Source: Lachnospiraceae bacterium (GTDB taxonomy: Bacteria; Bacillota; Clostridia; Lachnospirales; Lachnospiraceae). Taken from it: DNA of 33,114 bases. A model generated the notes under the pieces. It did no database searches, was not told the origin of the DNA, and saw only the letters and a list, made by a program, of their open reading frames with translations. The translations under genes were made by a program, and so were the position numbers. Of this stretch, positions 14,753 through 22,255 are shown one piece after another. How positions within the stretch are numbered: the stretch's first letter is position 1; each line of letters begins with the position of its first letter. The DNA lies in assembly GCA_900751995.1 (NCBI GenBank), contig CAADTP010000076.1:1-33114 (forward strand). The letters are read 5' to 3'.

Positions 14753-15754
14753 ATGGGAAAAGTTTTAAAGAAAATCGGAATTATCAGCAGCCTTGCATCC
14801 AGATATATCGGGATCATTATCATCGCTTTTTCCTGCTTGGCTTTTTTCTGGCGTGACGGATTTTCCTGGATGACGAACTATACGTCTGTATTTCTGGGAG
14901 TGATCATGTTTGGTATGGGTCTGACCATAAAACTGGATGACTTCCGGGCAATTTTTTCCAGACCCAAAGAAGTGGTGATCGGTGCAGTGGCTCAGTATAC
15001 CATTATGCCGGTGATCGCCTGGCTTCTGTGTAAAGTGATGAACCTTCCGGCAGATCTGGCACTGGGAGTGATCCTGGTGGGATGCTGTCCGGGCGGAACA
15101 GCCAGCAATGTGATCACCTATATCGCAGGAGGTGATGTGGCGCTTTCTGTGGGAATGACTATAGTTTCCACACTGGCAGCACCGTTGATGACACCGTTTC
15201 TTGTATATGTTCTGGCAGGAACCTGGGTGGAAGTATCCTTCTGGGCTATGGTGATCTCTGTGGTAAAGGTAATTCTGATCCCGGTTCTCCTGGGAGTTTT
15301 TCTTCGGAGTCTTGCGGGAGAGCATGTGGATAAGGTATCCGATGTTATGCCGCTGGTGTCGGTTGTAGCTATTGTTATGATCATCGGAGGAATTGTGGCT
15401 GTAAATGCAGAGAAGATCGTAAGCTGTGGAGTTCTGGTGCTTGGAGTAGTGGCGATCCACAATTTCTGTGGTATGATGCTGGGATTTCTGGCTGCAAAAA
15501 TCTTCCATGTGGAGTATTCCAGAACAACAGCTATAGCTATAGAGGTAGGCATGCAGAACAGTGGCCTTGCTGTCTCACTGGCAGCAGCTAATTTTGCAGC
15601 CAATCCGCTTGCAACACTTCCGGGCGCGATCTTCAGTGTATGGCACAATATTGCGGGCTCCATTTTTGCGGGGATCCGCCGTGCAGGTGCAGAAAACCTT
15701 GCAGAGCTTGACCGGATCAGGGAAATCGACTGCTGTAATTGCGAAAAGCAATAA
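14753..15754 (+). CDS. panS: BASS-family transporter, probable PanS (pantoate/ketopantoate importer)
   Basis: This 333-residue membrane protein has about nine to ten hydrophobic segments. It carries the bile acid:sodium symporter hallmarks FGMGLTIKLDDF, CCPGGTASNVITYIAGGDVALSVGMT (discontinuous here) and the sodium-site EVGMQNSGLA. It starts 3 nt after the panC stop, with GAGG inside the end of panC, so the two are translationally linked. A BASS-family protein, PanS of Salmonella, is a known ketopantoate importer. Linkage to panC and panD makes that role the best guess here. Bile acid or other organic-anion transport cannot be excluded. The C-terminal tail with CCNC is unusual and probably cytoplasmic. 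Confidence 0.8.
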   Translation: MGKVLKKIGIISSLASRYIGIIIIAFSCLAFFWRDGFSWMTNYTSVFLGVIMFGMGLTIKLDDFRAIFSRPKEVVIGAVAQYTIMPVIAWLLCKVMNLPADLALGVILVGCCPGGTASNVITYIAGGDVALSVGMTIVSTLAAPLMTPFLVYVLAGTWVEVSFWAMVISVVKVILIPVLLGVFLRSLAGEHVDKVSDVMPLVSVVAIVMIIGGIVAVNAEKIVSCGVLVLGVVAIHNFCGMMLGFLAAKIFHVEYSRTTAIAIEVGMQNSGLAVSLAAANFAANPLATLPGAIFSVWHNIAGSIFAGIRRAGAENLAELDRIREIDCCNCEKQ

Positions 15755-15898
15755 GCAGTGAATGCGGATTGCGGATATCCTCCTGACGGGGAACAGCAAA
15801 GCTGTGGAAGAATGTCTGTAAAGAAAGATCCCGGGGAGTTTGAGAGATAAAATGGCAGATTATGTCGAAAGAAAAAGTCATAAAATGCAGAATTGTGG

Positions 15899-15927
15899 TT
15901 TACAAATTTTAGCCGGTATACTATAAT
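15899..15927 (+). promoter_or_regulatory. Promoter of the thiC transcript
   Basis: TTTACA (15899-15904) and a perfect TATAAT (15922-15927) are separated by 17 bp. Transcription should begin near 15934, ahead of the TPP riboswitch. Confidence 0.8.
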
Positions 15928-15955
15928 AACCACATGGACGAACAAACGTCCCTAA

Positions 15956-16054
15956 CATATGAAAACAGGGGGGCCCGCTGAAGCGAGCTGAGAGTAGACT
16001 GTAAATGTCTTGACCCATAACCTGATTTGGATAATGCCAACGTAGGGACATATG
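15956..16054 (+). ncRNA. TPP riboswitch (THI element)
   Basis: The conserved core is plain: a G-rich segment, GCTGAGAG (15988 on), ACCTGAT...GGATAATGCCAACGTAGGGA (discontinuous, 16019-16048), and closing CATATG arms at 15956-15961 and 16049-16054. It binds thiamine pyrophosphate and shuts off thiC. The terminator at 16143-16186 is its probable expression platform. An alternative pairing, GTCCCT near 15949 with AGGGAC near 16044, may help the switch. Confidence 0.95.
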
Positions 16055-16142
16055 CACGAAGGATTCTTAAAGACACAGAAGATCAGAGAGTACAGAAGAG
16101 ATCAGAAGTACAGAAGATTTTCATTAAGTACGTAAGAGTAAG

Positions 16143-16186
16143 AGCCGGTTGCCGTGATGCGTATGCGTTGCAGCAGCCGGTTTTTT
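16143..16186 (+). terminator. Riboswitch-controlled terminator before thiC
   Basis: AGCCGGTTGC (16143-16152) pairs with GCAGCCGGTT (16173-16182) with two G-U pairs, followed by six T. The inner ATGC/GCGT helix extends the stem. Confidence 0.85.
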
Positions 16187-16229
16187 GTTGTATAAACACA
16201 AAGAATTTATGGAAGGAGATTTTTTTTAC

Positions 16230-17534
16230 ATGAGAAATTACAGTACACAGATGGAGGCAGCCCGTAAAGGCATCATCACACCTGAGCTTGAGATCGTAGC
16301 TAAGAAGGAACGCATGACAACAGAGGAACTGCTTCCGCTGGTAGCCTCCGGTAAGGTGGCGATCTGTGCAAATAAAAATCACAAATGTATCGATCCGGAG
16401 GGCGTAGGTTCCATGCTCCGCACCAAGATCAATGTAAACCTTGGTGTATCCAGAGACTGCAAGGACTACGATGTAGAGATGCAGAAAGTAATGGAAGCCG
16501 TAAATATGGGCGCCCATGCTATCATGGATCTTTCTTCCCACGGAAATACCATTCCGTTCCGACGCAAGCTGACATCCGAGTGTCCGGCAATGATCGGAAC
16601 CGTTCCGGTTTATGATTCCGTTATCCACTATCAGAGAGATCTTGATACGCTGACAGCTAAAGATTTTATCGATGTAGTCAGACTCCATGCACAGGATGGT
16701 GTTGACTTTGTAACTCTTCACTGTGGAATCACAAGAAAGACCATCGATCAGATCCGTAATCACAAGAGAAAAATGAATATCGTTTCCAGAGGAGGATCTC
16801 TTGTATTTGCATGGATGTGCATGACCGGTGAGGAGAATCCGTTCTATGAATACTACGACGAGATCCTGGATATCTGCCGCGAGTATGATGTGACCATCTC
16901 CCTTGGAGATGCCTGCCGTCCGGGATGTCTGGCTGACGCAACAGACGTATGCCAGATCGAGGAGCTTGTACGTCTTGGCGAGCTGACCAAACGTGCATGG
17001 GAAAAGGACGTTCAGGTTATGGTTGAGGGACCGGGACATGTGCCGCTTGATCAGGTTGAGGCAAATATGAAAGTACAGCAGTCCATCTGTCAGGGTGCAC
17101 CGTTCTATGTATTAGGACCTATCGTAACTGACGTTGCACCGGGATATGACCACATCACATCCGCGATCGGCGGAGCAGTAGCTGCTATGTCCGGAGCAGC
17201 ATTCCTCTGCTATGTAACACCGGCCGAGCACCTTGCACTTCCGAATCTTGAGGACGTAAAACAGGGAATCATGGCATCTAAGATCGCAGCTCATGCAGCA
17301 GACATTGCCAAAGGTGTCCGCGGTGCCCGTGAGATCGATGACAAGATGGCAGATGCCAGAAGAAAGCTTGACTGGGAGGCACAGTGGGAATGCGCCATGG
17401 ATCCGGAAACAGCAAAACGTATCTGGAACGAGCGCAAACCGGAGCATGATGATACCTGCTCCATGTGCGGTAAATTCTGCGCAGTACGAAGCATGAACAA
17501 GGCACTTGCAGGAGAGCATATCGATATTCTGTAA
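16230..17534 (+). CDS. thiC: Phosphomethylpyrimidine synthase ThiC
   Basis: This 434-residue radical-SAM enzyme turns aminoimidazole ribotide into HMP-P, the pyrimidine half of thiamine. The family core is present, including MDLSSHGNTIPFRR, GDACRPGC, VEGPGHVPLDQ and YDHITSAIGG. The C-terminal iron-sulfur cysteines read CSMCGKFC (C410, C413, C417), that is CX2CX3C. This is one residue shorter than the textbook CX2CX4C, and the pattern seems typical of short anaerobic ThiC forms. ATG 16230 was chosen because GGAAGGAG lies 11 nt upstream, while a longer TTG start would begin inside the terminator. It is under TPP riboswitch control and no other thi gene is in the window. Confidence 0.96.
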   Translation: MRNYSTQMEAARKGIITPELEIVAKKERMTTEELLPLVASGKVAICANKNHKCIDPEGVGSMLRTKINVNLGVSRDCKDYDVEMQKVMEAVNMGAHAIMDLSSHGNTIPFRRKLTSECPAMIGTVPVYDSVIHYQRDLDTLTAKDFIDVVRLHAQDGVDFVTLHCGITRKTIDQIRNHKRKMNIVSRGGSLVFAWMCMTGEENPFYEYYDEILDICREYDVTISLGDACRPGCLADATDVCQIEELVRLGELTKRAWEKDVQVMVEGPGHVPLDQVEANMKVQQSICQGAPFYVLGPIVTDVAPGYDHITSAIGGAVAAMSGAAFLCYVTPAEHLALPNLEDVKQGIMASKIAAHAADIAKGVRGAREIDDKMADARRKLDWEAQWECAMDPETAKRIWNERKPEHDDTCSMCGKFCAVRSMNKALAGEHIDIL

Positions 17535-17681
17535 GAATACAGAATGCATATGAGCATGCAGCATCACAGTAGAACGTGGTGTTGGCAGTATCCAGCCAGA
17601 AAACTGGTTGATTGAATGCGGATATGGAAAGAACAGTAATGCTGAAATTGTGGAAAGTCTGATGTTCCGATAATAAAACAT

Positions 17682-17721
17682 AAACCGCTGTGATCTAAAA
17701 TGAAGATCACAGCGGTTTTTT
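17682..17721 (+). terminator. Intrinsic terminator of thiC
   Basis: Arms 17682-17696 and 17704-17718 pair perfectly over 15 bp around the loop AAAATGA. Six T end at 17721. Confidence 0.93.
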
Positions 17722-17746
17722 GCAGAGTTGGGGACATTATTGCAGC

Positions 17747-17774
17747 TTGCGAAAAGACAGGGCCGCGTTATAAT
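17747..17774 (+). promoter_or_regulatory. Promoter for the transglutaminase/LRR gene
   Basis: TTGCGA (17747-17752) and TATAAT (17769-17774) are separated by 16 bp. The GCGTTATAAT context recurs at the ribU promoter (21081-21090). Confidence 0.6.
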
Positions 17775-17828
17775 AAAAACAGAACTTACATATAAATGGT
17801 TTACATAAAAAGGAAGGAAAGGTACGAA

Positions 17829-20800
17829 ATGAAATTTCCGAAAAAATTGATAGCATTTGGTCTGTCATTATGTATGTCTATTGTTCCATGTGGACCGGTG
17901 GTGGCCGAAGATTTTACAGACGCACAGACGGATATAACAGACGCCATTGATACTTTTACAGATGACGGGAATTTTGAGGAATCAGAAAATACCGTAAACA
18001 CAGATCAGATCGCGGGAGAAGATAATACCGTGAGCACAGATCAGATTACAGAAGAAGAGTTTCCGGGATCAGATATCGGAACGGAAACGGATGAAGCTGA
18101 AAGCTCAGAGAATGAGGAAATACAACAGGATTCTGATGAAGGATTAATTCTGGAAGAACCTTCGGCGGTCATCAGAAAAGCAGAAGGAACAGAGGAGGCT
18201 GCGGCACCGGAAGAAATTTTTGGTGACGGAGAAAACAAGGAGCAGCAGGAAGATATATTCACAGATGATATTCCGGCAGCAGGCACTTCCGAAAAAGAAA
18301 CAGATGTGGAGAGTACAGAAATATATCTGTATGCGATGAATGATACTTACAGCAGTGTGATCTCCATGCCGGATACCATGCAGACATCTTATCAGATCCA
18401 GACATCCGGCAAAAATCCGGTATATACGGTTGTTTCTGGTTATACTGCGAAAGTCAGCGAAACCGGTCTTGTTACTCCTAAAATGCAGTATGTAACCTAT
18501 GTAGACAAAAACGGAAATGACGTAAAGAGCCAGTGGGAATACATGTTTGGAGAGACCCTGATCTCTGTACAGGATGGAAACAGTACCGTTTATTATAAAT
18601 TCATACTCAAAGATTATGCGGAGTATTACGCAGAACAAAAAATGGATACATTTCTCAAAGAAAATATTACTGCGGAAATGTCCGATTATAAAAAGGTTGA
18701 GACGATCGCCAGATGGCTTGCCAACAACTTTAATTACAGTCAGTATCATTCCGGTTATACAGGCCTGATGCTGGATGGCGGCGGAGACTGCTGGGCCAAT
18801 ACCAGTGCAGTGAACTATATGTGCGAAAAACTGGGACTGACCGTGTATGCAAGGTATGCGGCAAATGATCCGGGGGCAGGAAGCGGTCACAGGAACTCCG
18901 TAGTCATCATTGACGGCGAAAGATATCTGGTTGACTGCGGATATACGGGAAATGCCCCCAGACATTATGAATTGTCCAAAATGGACTATGACTATTCTTA
19001 TGAGATCCTGAATGATGGAACACTCAGGCTGTATCAGTATGAAGGGACAGATACAAATATCGTAGTTCCGGATACTATTGACGGAAGAAAAGTAACGGTT
19101 CTTGGAAACAGTACCTTCCAGTATTGCACCCAGGCTTCTGATATAGAGTCTGTTACTTTGCCGGATTCGCTTACAACCATTGAAAAGAATGCTTTTTACA
19201 ACTGTGAGAAATTGAAATCTGTTACGATTCCCCCAAATGTGTCATCTATAGGGCTGGCTGCTTTTGTGGAGGGCTTGTCTGAGTCCAGTCTGACAGAAAT
19301 TAAAGTAGATCCGGAAAATCCGTATTTTTCTGAAAAAGACGGAGTGGTATTCAGTAAGGATGGCACAAAATTGATCGTGTTTCCGTCCGGACGTTCCGGA
19401 GATTACCAGATCCCGGATGGAACTGTAAGCGTGGGAGACTATGCTTTTTATTACTGTGTAAATGTTTCTTCCATAACAGTCCCGGGAAGTGTCAGAAGCC
19501 TTGGAGAAGGTGCATTCGGAAACTGTTCGTCGCTTACGAAAGCTGTCCTGAACGAAGGCTTGGAAGAAATCGGTGAATATGCATTCCAGAGCAGTTCAGG
19601 GATCCGTGATATTATAATTCCCGCATCTGTAAAATCAGTTGGGAAAAATGGACTTCGTCTGTCTTCCGAGTGCAGGATAAGAGTACTGAGCACAGATACT
19701 GTCTGGGCGGATGATGCGTTCAGGGATTCAGCACTGATCGCGGGAAAAAAGGATTCCACACTTCAGAAATACGCAGAGGACCGTGGCTACACGTTTGTGG
19801 AGCTGTCAGCAGACAACCGGATACCGCTTCAGAATGAATGGTTTGAACAGATCACTTCAGACTATGAATATAATGGAAAAAGCCATGAACCCGAAATAGA
19901 ATCCAGTGAATCCGCACCGGAACTTGAGCAGGGCTCCGATTATGAAGTAACTTATGAAAATAACATCAATGCAGGAACTGCGACTGTAAAGATCACGGGA
20001 AAAGATATTTTCTGCGGTACAGTAGAGCGGAGTTTCAAGATTACGCCAGATGAAAATGGAATGTATGTGTGCTATTTTGCGGAAAATAATGAAACATACC
20101 TGGAAACCACCTTTAAAGGAAAAAAAGTGGAACCGGAAGTGGTAATTGACGGACTGGTACAGGGAAAAGATTATACGGTAACCTACGTTAATAATGAAAA
20201 GCCTGGTGAAGCTCGTGCAGAGCTCACGGGAATCGGCAATTATAAAGGATCGGAAACATTATATTTTACTATTTACGGAAAACTACCGGCTGTGGATCCA
20301 ATAGCTGATCAGACATATACAGGAAAAGAACTCACACCTGCCATCGTGATTCCGGGATTGAAAGCCGGCGAAGATTATTATATGTACTACGAGGATAATC
20401 AGTATCCGGGTGTTGCAACGGTAACCATTTATGGTACCGGTTATTATAAAGGTACCGCAACCATTCATTTCAAGATCATAAAAAAGACAGAAAAGTTTGT
20501 CAGCAATGTTAAGCTAAACAGAACCTCTTACACTTATACGGGAAAATCCATCCGGCCATCAGTAACCGTAACTGTAAATGGAAAGAAGATTGGTGCGAAT
20601 GCTTATAAGCTGTATTACAGAAATGATAAAAATTCCGGAATTGGAACTGTGCAGGTCAGAGGAATCGGAAAATACAGTCGTATCAACAAAACGCTTACCT
20701 TTAAGATCCTGCCTCCAAAAACTCTGCTGACAGGACTGAAAAAAGCAAACAGATCCTTTACCGCAAGCTGGAAAAAAAATATACAGGCAACCGGCTATCA

Positions 20801-20996
20801 GATCCAGTATGCAGCAGACAGCAGATTTATAAAAGAAAGAAAAACGGTCACAGTTGGAAAACAGTCTGCGATCAGATATAAGATATCAGGACTGAAAAAC
20901 AAAAAGACCTATTATGTCCGCATCCGGTCATATAAAAGAGTCGGAAAAAAGGTTCTTTACAGTAGCTGGAGTACGGTAAAGAAAATCCGGGTTTGA
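17829..20996 (+). CDS. Secreted transglutaminase-like / leucine-rich-repeat / Ig-like / FN3 protein
   Basis: This 1055-residue protein starts with a Sec signal (to about residue 27, VVAED) and a long acidic region. A transglutaminase-like domain follows, with a complete Cys-His-Asp triad: C321 in GGGDCWANT, H354 in GHRNSV and D369 in YLVDCGY. BspA-type leucine-rich repeats come next (about 405-655, with recurring IPxxVxxIGxxAFxxC patterns). Then come three or four beta repeats of the 'YTGKxxxPxVxV...AGTATVTI' kind (about 660-960), and a fibronectin type III-like C-terminus (about 962-1055). There is no LPXTG or other obvious wall anchor. It probably acts on proteins or peptidoglycan peptides outside the cell, but the substrate is unknown. 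The start at 17829 is preferred over 17796 because GGAAGGAAAGG lies 6 nt upstream. Confidence 0.85.
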   Translation: MKFPKKLIAFGLSLCMSIVPCGPVVAEDFTDAQTDITDAIDTFTDDGNFEESENTVNTDQIAGEDNTVSTDQITEEEFPGSDIGTETDEAESSENEEIQQDSDEGLILEEPSAVIRKAEGTEEAAAPEEIFGDGENKEQQEDIFTDDIPAAGTSEKETDVESTEIYLYAMNDTYSSVISMPDTMQTSYQIQTSGKNPVYTVVSGYTAKVSETGLVTPKMQYVTYVDKNGNDVKSQWEYMFGETLISVQDGNSTVYYKFILKDYAEYYAEQKMDTFLKENITAEMSDYKKVETIARWLANNFNYSQYHSGYTGLMLDGGGDCWANTSAVNYMCEKLGLTVYARYAANDPGAGSGHRNSVVIIDGERYLVDCGYTGNAPRHYELSKMDYDYSYEILNDGTLRLYQYEGTDTNIVVPDTIDGRKVTVLGNSTFQYCTQASDIESVTLPDSLTTIEKNAFYNCEKLKSVTIPPNVSSIGLAAFVEGLSESSLTEIKVDPENPYFSEKDGVVFSKDGTKLIVFPSGRSGDYQIPDGTVSVGDYAFYYCVNVSSITVPGSVRSLGEGAFGNCSSLTKAVLNEGLEEIGEYAFQSSSGIRDIIIPASVKSVGKNGLRLSSECRIRVLSTDTVWADDAFRDSALIAGKKDSTLQKYAEDRGYTFVELSADNRIPLQNEWFEQITSDYEYNGKSHEPEIESSESAPELEQGSDYEVTYENNINAGTATVKITGKDIFCGTVERSFKITPDENGMYVCYFAENNETYLETTFKGKKVEPEVVIDGLVQGKDYTVTYVNNEKPGEARAELTGIGNYKGSETLYFTIYGKLPAVDPIADQTYTGKELTPAIVIPGLKAGEDYYMYYEDNQYPGVATVTIYGTGYYKGTATIHFKIIKKTEKFVSNVKLNRTSYTYTGKSIRPSVTVTVNGKKIGANAYKLYYRNDKNSGIGTVQVRGIGKYSRINKTLTFKILPPKTLLTGLKKANRSFTASWKKNIQATGYQIQYAADSRFIKERKTVTVGKQSAIRYKISGLKNKKTYYVRIRSYKRVGKKVLYSSWSTVKKIRV

Positions 20997-21061
20997 TCAT
21001 AAAGGAGTGGATCTTAGATTTATATAAATGGAGCAGAATGCTTCTATGACAGAATTAAGGC

Positions 21062-21090
21062 TTGTAATTATAAAAAGAGCGCGTTATAAT
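21062..21090 (+). promoter_or_regulatory. Promoter of the ribU transcript
   Basis: TTGTAA (21062-21067) and TATAAT (21085-21090) are separated by 17 bp. The start of transcription should fall just before the FMN riboswitch. Confidence 0.7.
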
Positions 21091-21110
21091 GAACTCATAA
21101 AAAAGAAAAT

Positions 21111-21220
21111 TTCTTCGGGGCAGGGTGTGATTCCCTACCGGCGGTATAGTCCGCGACCCGCTTTGGCGGCTGATCTGGTGAAATTCCGGAACCGACAGTA
21201 AAGTCTGGATGAGAGAAGAA
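21111..21220 (+). ncRNA. FMN riboswitch (RFN element)
   Basis: The conserved RFN blocks are present: TTCGGGGCAGGGTG, TCCCTACCGGCGGTA, CCGCGA, a TGATCTGGTGAAATTCC block (21171-21186), CCGACAGT and GTCTGGATGAGAGAAG. The closing helix pairs TTCTTC (21111-21116) with GAAGAA (21215-21220). FMN binding turns off the downstream riboflavin transporter. The terminator at 21249-21277 is the output. Confidence 0.97.
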
Positions 21221-21248
21221 CGCGCAGTATTTAAAGAACGTGCTCAGT

Positions 21249-21277
21249 GCCCCGGGAAGAAGCTCCCGGGGCTTTTT
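21249..21277 (+). terminator. FMN riboswitch terminator
   Basis: GCCCCGGGA (21249-21257) pairs perfectly with TCCCGGGGC (21264-21272), followed by five T. It lies between the aptamer and ribU. Confidence 0.92.
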
Positions 21278-21354
21278 ATGTGAAGAATTTTTTTACGCAT
21301 AAAGATTTCTTGTGGAAATTTTCTTTGAATATTTCTGAAGAAGGAGAGAGAGTT

Positions 21355-21990
21355 ATGAGTGAACAGATATTACAGAGAGGAAATGCCGTGGAAAGAAGCA
21401 GAACAAGAACCATCGCGCAGGTAGCCATGCTTGGTGCTGTGGCAGGAGTATTAATGAATCTTGAGTTTCCGATCCCGTTTCTTGCACCGTCTTTTTATCA
21501 GCTTGATTTTTCCGAGGTACCGGTTATGGTAGGAACCTTCGCTATGGGACCTGTGGCAGGTATCCTGATCGAGCTTGTGAAGATTCTCGTACATCTTGTG
21601 ACTAAGGGAACCATGACTGCCGGTGTTGGTGATGTTGCCAATTTCCTGTTTGGATGTGCCTATGTGGTACCGGCCGGCCTGATCTACCGTTTCCGTCACA
21701 AAAAGAGCAGAGTACATGCAGTTGCAGGTATGGCAGTGGGAACAGTTCTGACAGCGATCCTTGCATGCTTTGTCAATGCCTTTGTGCTGCTTCCGGCTTA
21801 CGGTAAGGCGTTTGGAATGCCAATCGAGACCTTTATCCAGATGGGAAGCGCAGTACACAGCTCCGTAAACGGACTGCTTACCTTTGCACTGCTGATCATT
21901 GCTCCGTTTAATATCTTTAAATATGCACTGACATCTCTGATCGTATTTGTAATTTATAAGAAGATCCGTGTTGTACTGAAGGGTGACTGA
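21355..21990 (+). CDS. ribU: Riboflavin ECF transporter S component RibU
   Basis: This 211-residue protein has about six membrane segments. The motifs fit RibU: LEFPIPFLAPSFYQLDFSEVPVM near residue 36 (discontinuous) and a later GVGDVANFLFG. It binds riboflavin and works with the shared ECF energising module, which is encoded elsewhere. The FMN riboswitch upstream makes the assignment firm. ATG 21355 was chosen because AAGGAG lies about 10 nt upstream. Imported riboflavin, once converted to FAD, would feed the ApbE-dependent flavin proteins at the left of the window. It is a single gene ending in a strong terminator. Confidence 0.95.
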   Translation: MSEQILQRGNAVERSRTRTIAQVAMLGAVAGVLMNLEFPIPFLAPSFYQLDFSEVPVMVGTFAMGPVAGILIELVKILVHLVTKGTMTAGVGDVANFLFGCAYVVPAGLIYRFRHKKSRVHAVAGMAVGTVLTAILACFVNAFVLLPAYGKAFGMPIETFIQMGSAVHSSVNGLLTFALLIIAPFNIFKYALTSLIVFVIYKKIRVVLKGD

Positions 21991-22063
21991 TCATAAGCAG
22001 CTGCCGGAGGATGAAGAAAAGATCAGAAATTGGTGGTTTCAGATAAATATCTGAGAATGTGAG

Positions 22064-22114
22064 AAATGCCATGTAATATATTGCCGATGGGCAGTAAATT
22101 ACATGGCATTTTTT
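22064..22114 (+). terminator. Intrinsic terminator of ribU
   Basis: Arms 22064-22077 and 22098-22111 pair over 14 bp (AAATGCCATGTAAT on the left), with six T at the end. The A run at 22064-22066 is too short for a strong terminator in the other direction. Confidence 0.92.
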
Positions 22115-22152
22115 ATGTTATAGGAAATTACTCCGTAATGTTCCTATAACAT
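22115..22152. repeat. Near-perfect 17-bp hairpin
   Basis: ATGTTATAGGAA (22115-22126) pairs with TTCCTATAACAT (22141-22152), and the loop itself pairs ATTAC/GTAAT around TCC with one bulged base. It begins just after the ribU terminator T run. Confidence 0.75.
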
Positions 22153-22246
22153 AAAAAAGCCCTCCGGGCAGGATCGCACTGCGACGGAGAGGAATAATGT
22201 CGCTGAAGCGACCCGTCGCAGGCGGAGAATCCTGCAAGCAGGATTC
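22153..22246 (-). repeat. Nested hairpin element downstream of the MATE gene
   Basis: Three nested helices can be drawn: GCAGGAT 22168-22174 with ATCCTGC 22229-22235, CTGCGACGG 22179-22187 with CCGTCGCAG 22213-22221, and GTCGCT 22199-22204 with AGCGAC 22207-22212. An alternative perfect hairpin, GAATCCTGC-AA-GCAGGATTC (22227-22246), competes with the outer helix. On the minus strand a GCCC/GGGC mini-stem (22159-22169) followed by six T (22158-22153) could end the MATE transcript. Confidence 0.6.
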
Positions 22247-22255
22247 TTTCTTGTG

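Noticed and set aside
16185..16229. Longer TTG start for thiC
   Set aside because: It would start in the T run of the riboswitch terminator. ATG 16230 has a good ribosome site.
21247..21354. Longer N-terminus for ribU
   Set aside because: It would begin inside the riboswitch terminator, and the ATG at 21355 has its own ribosome site.
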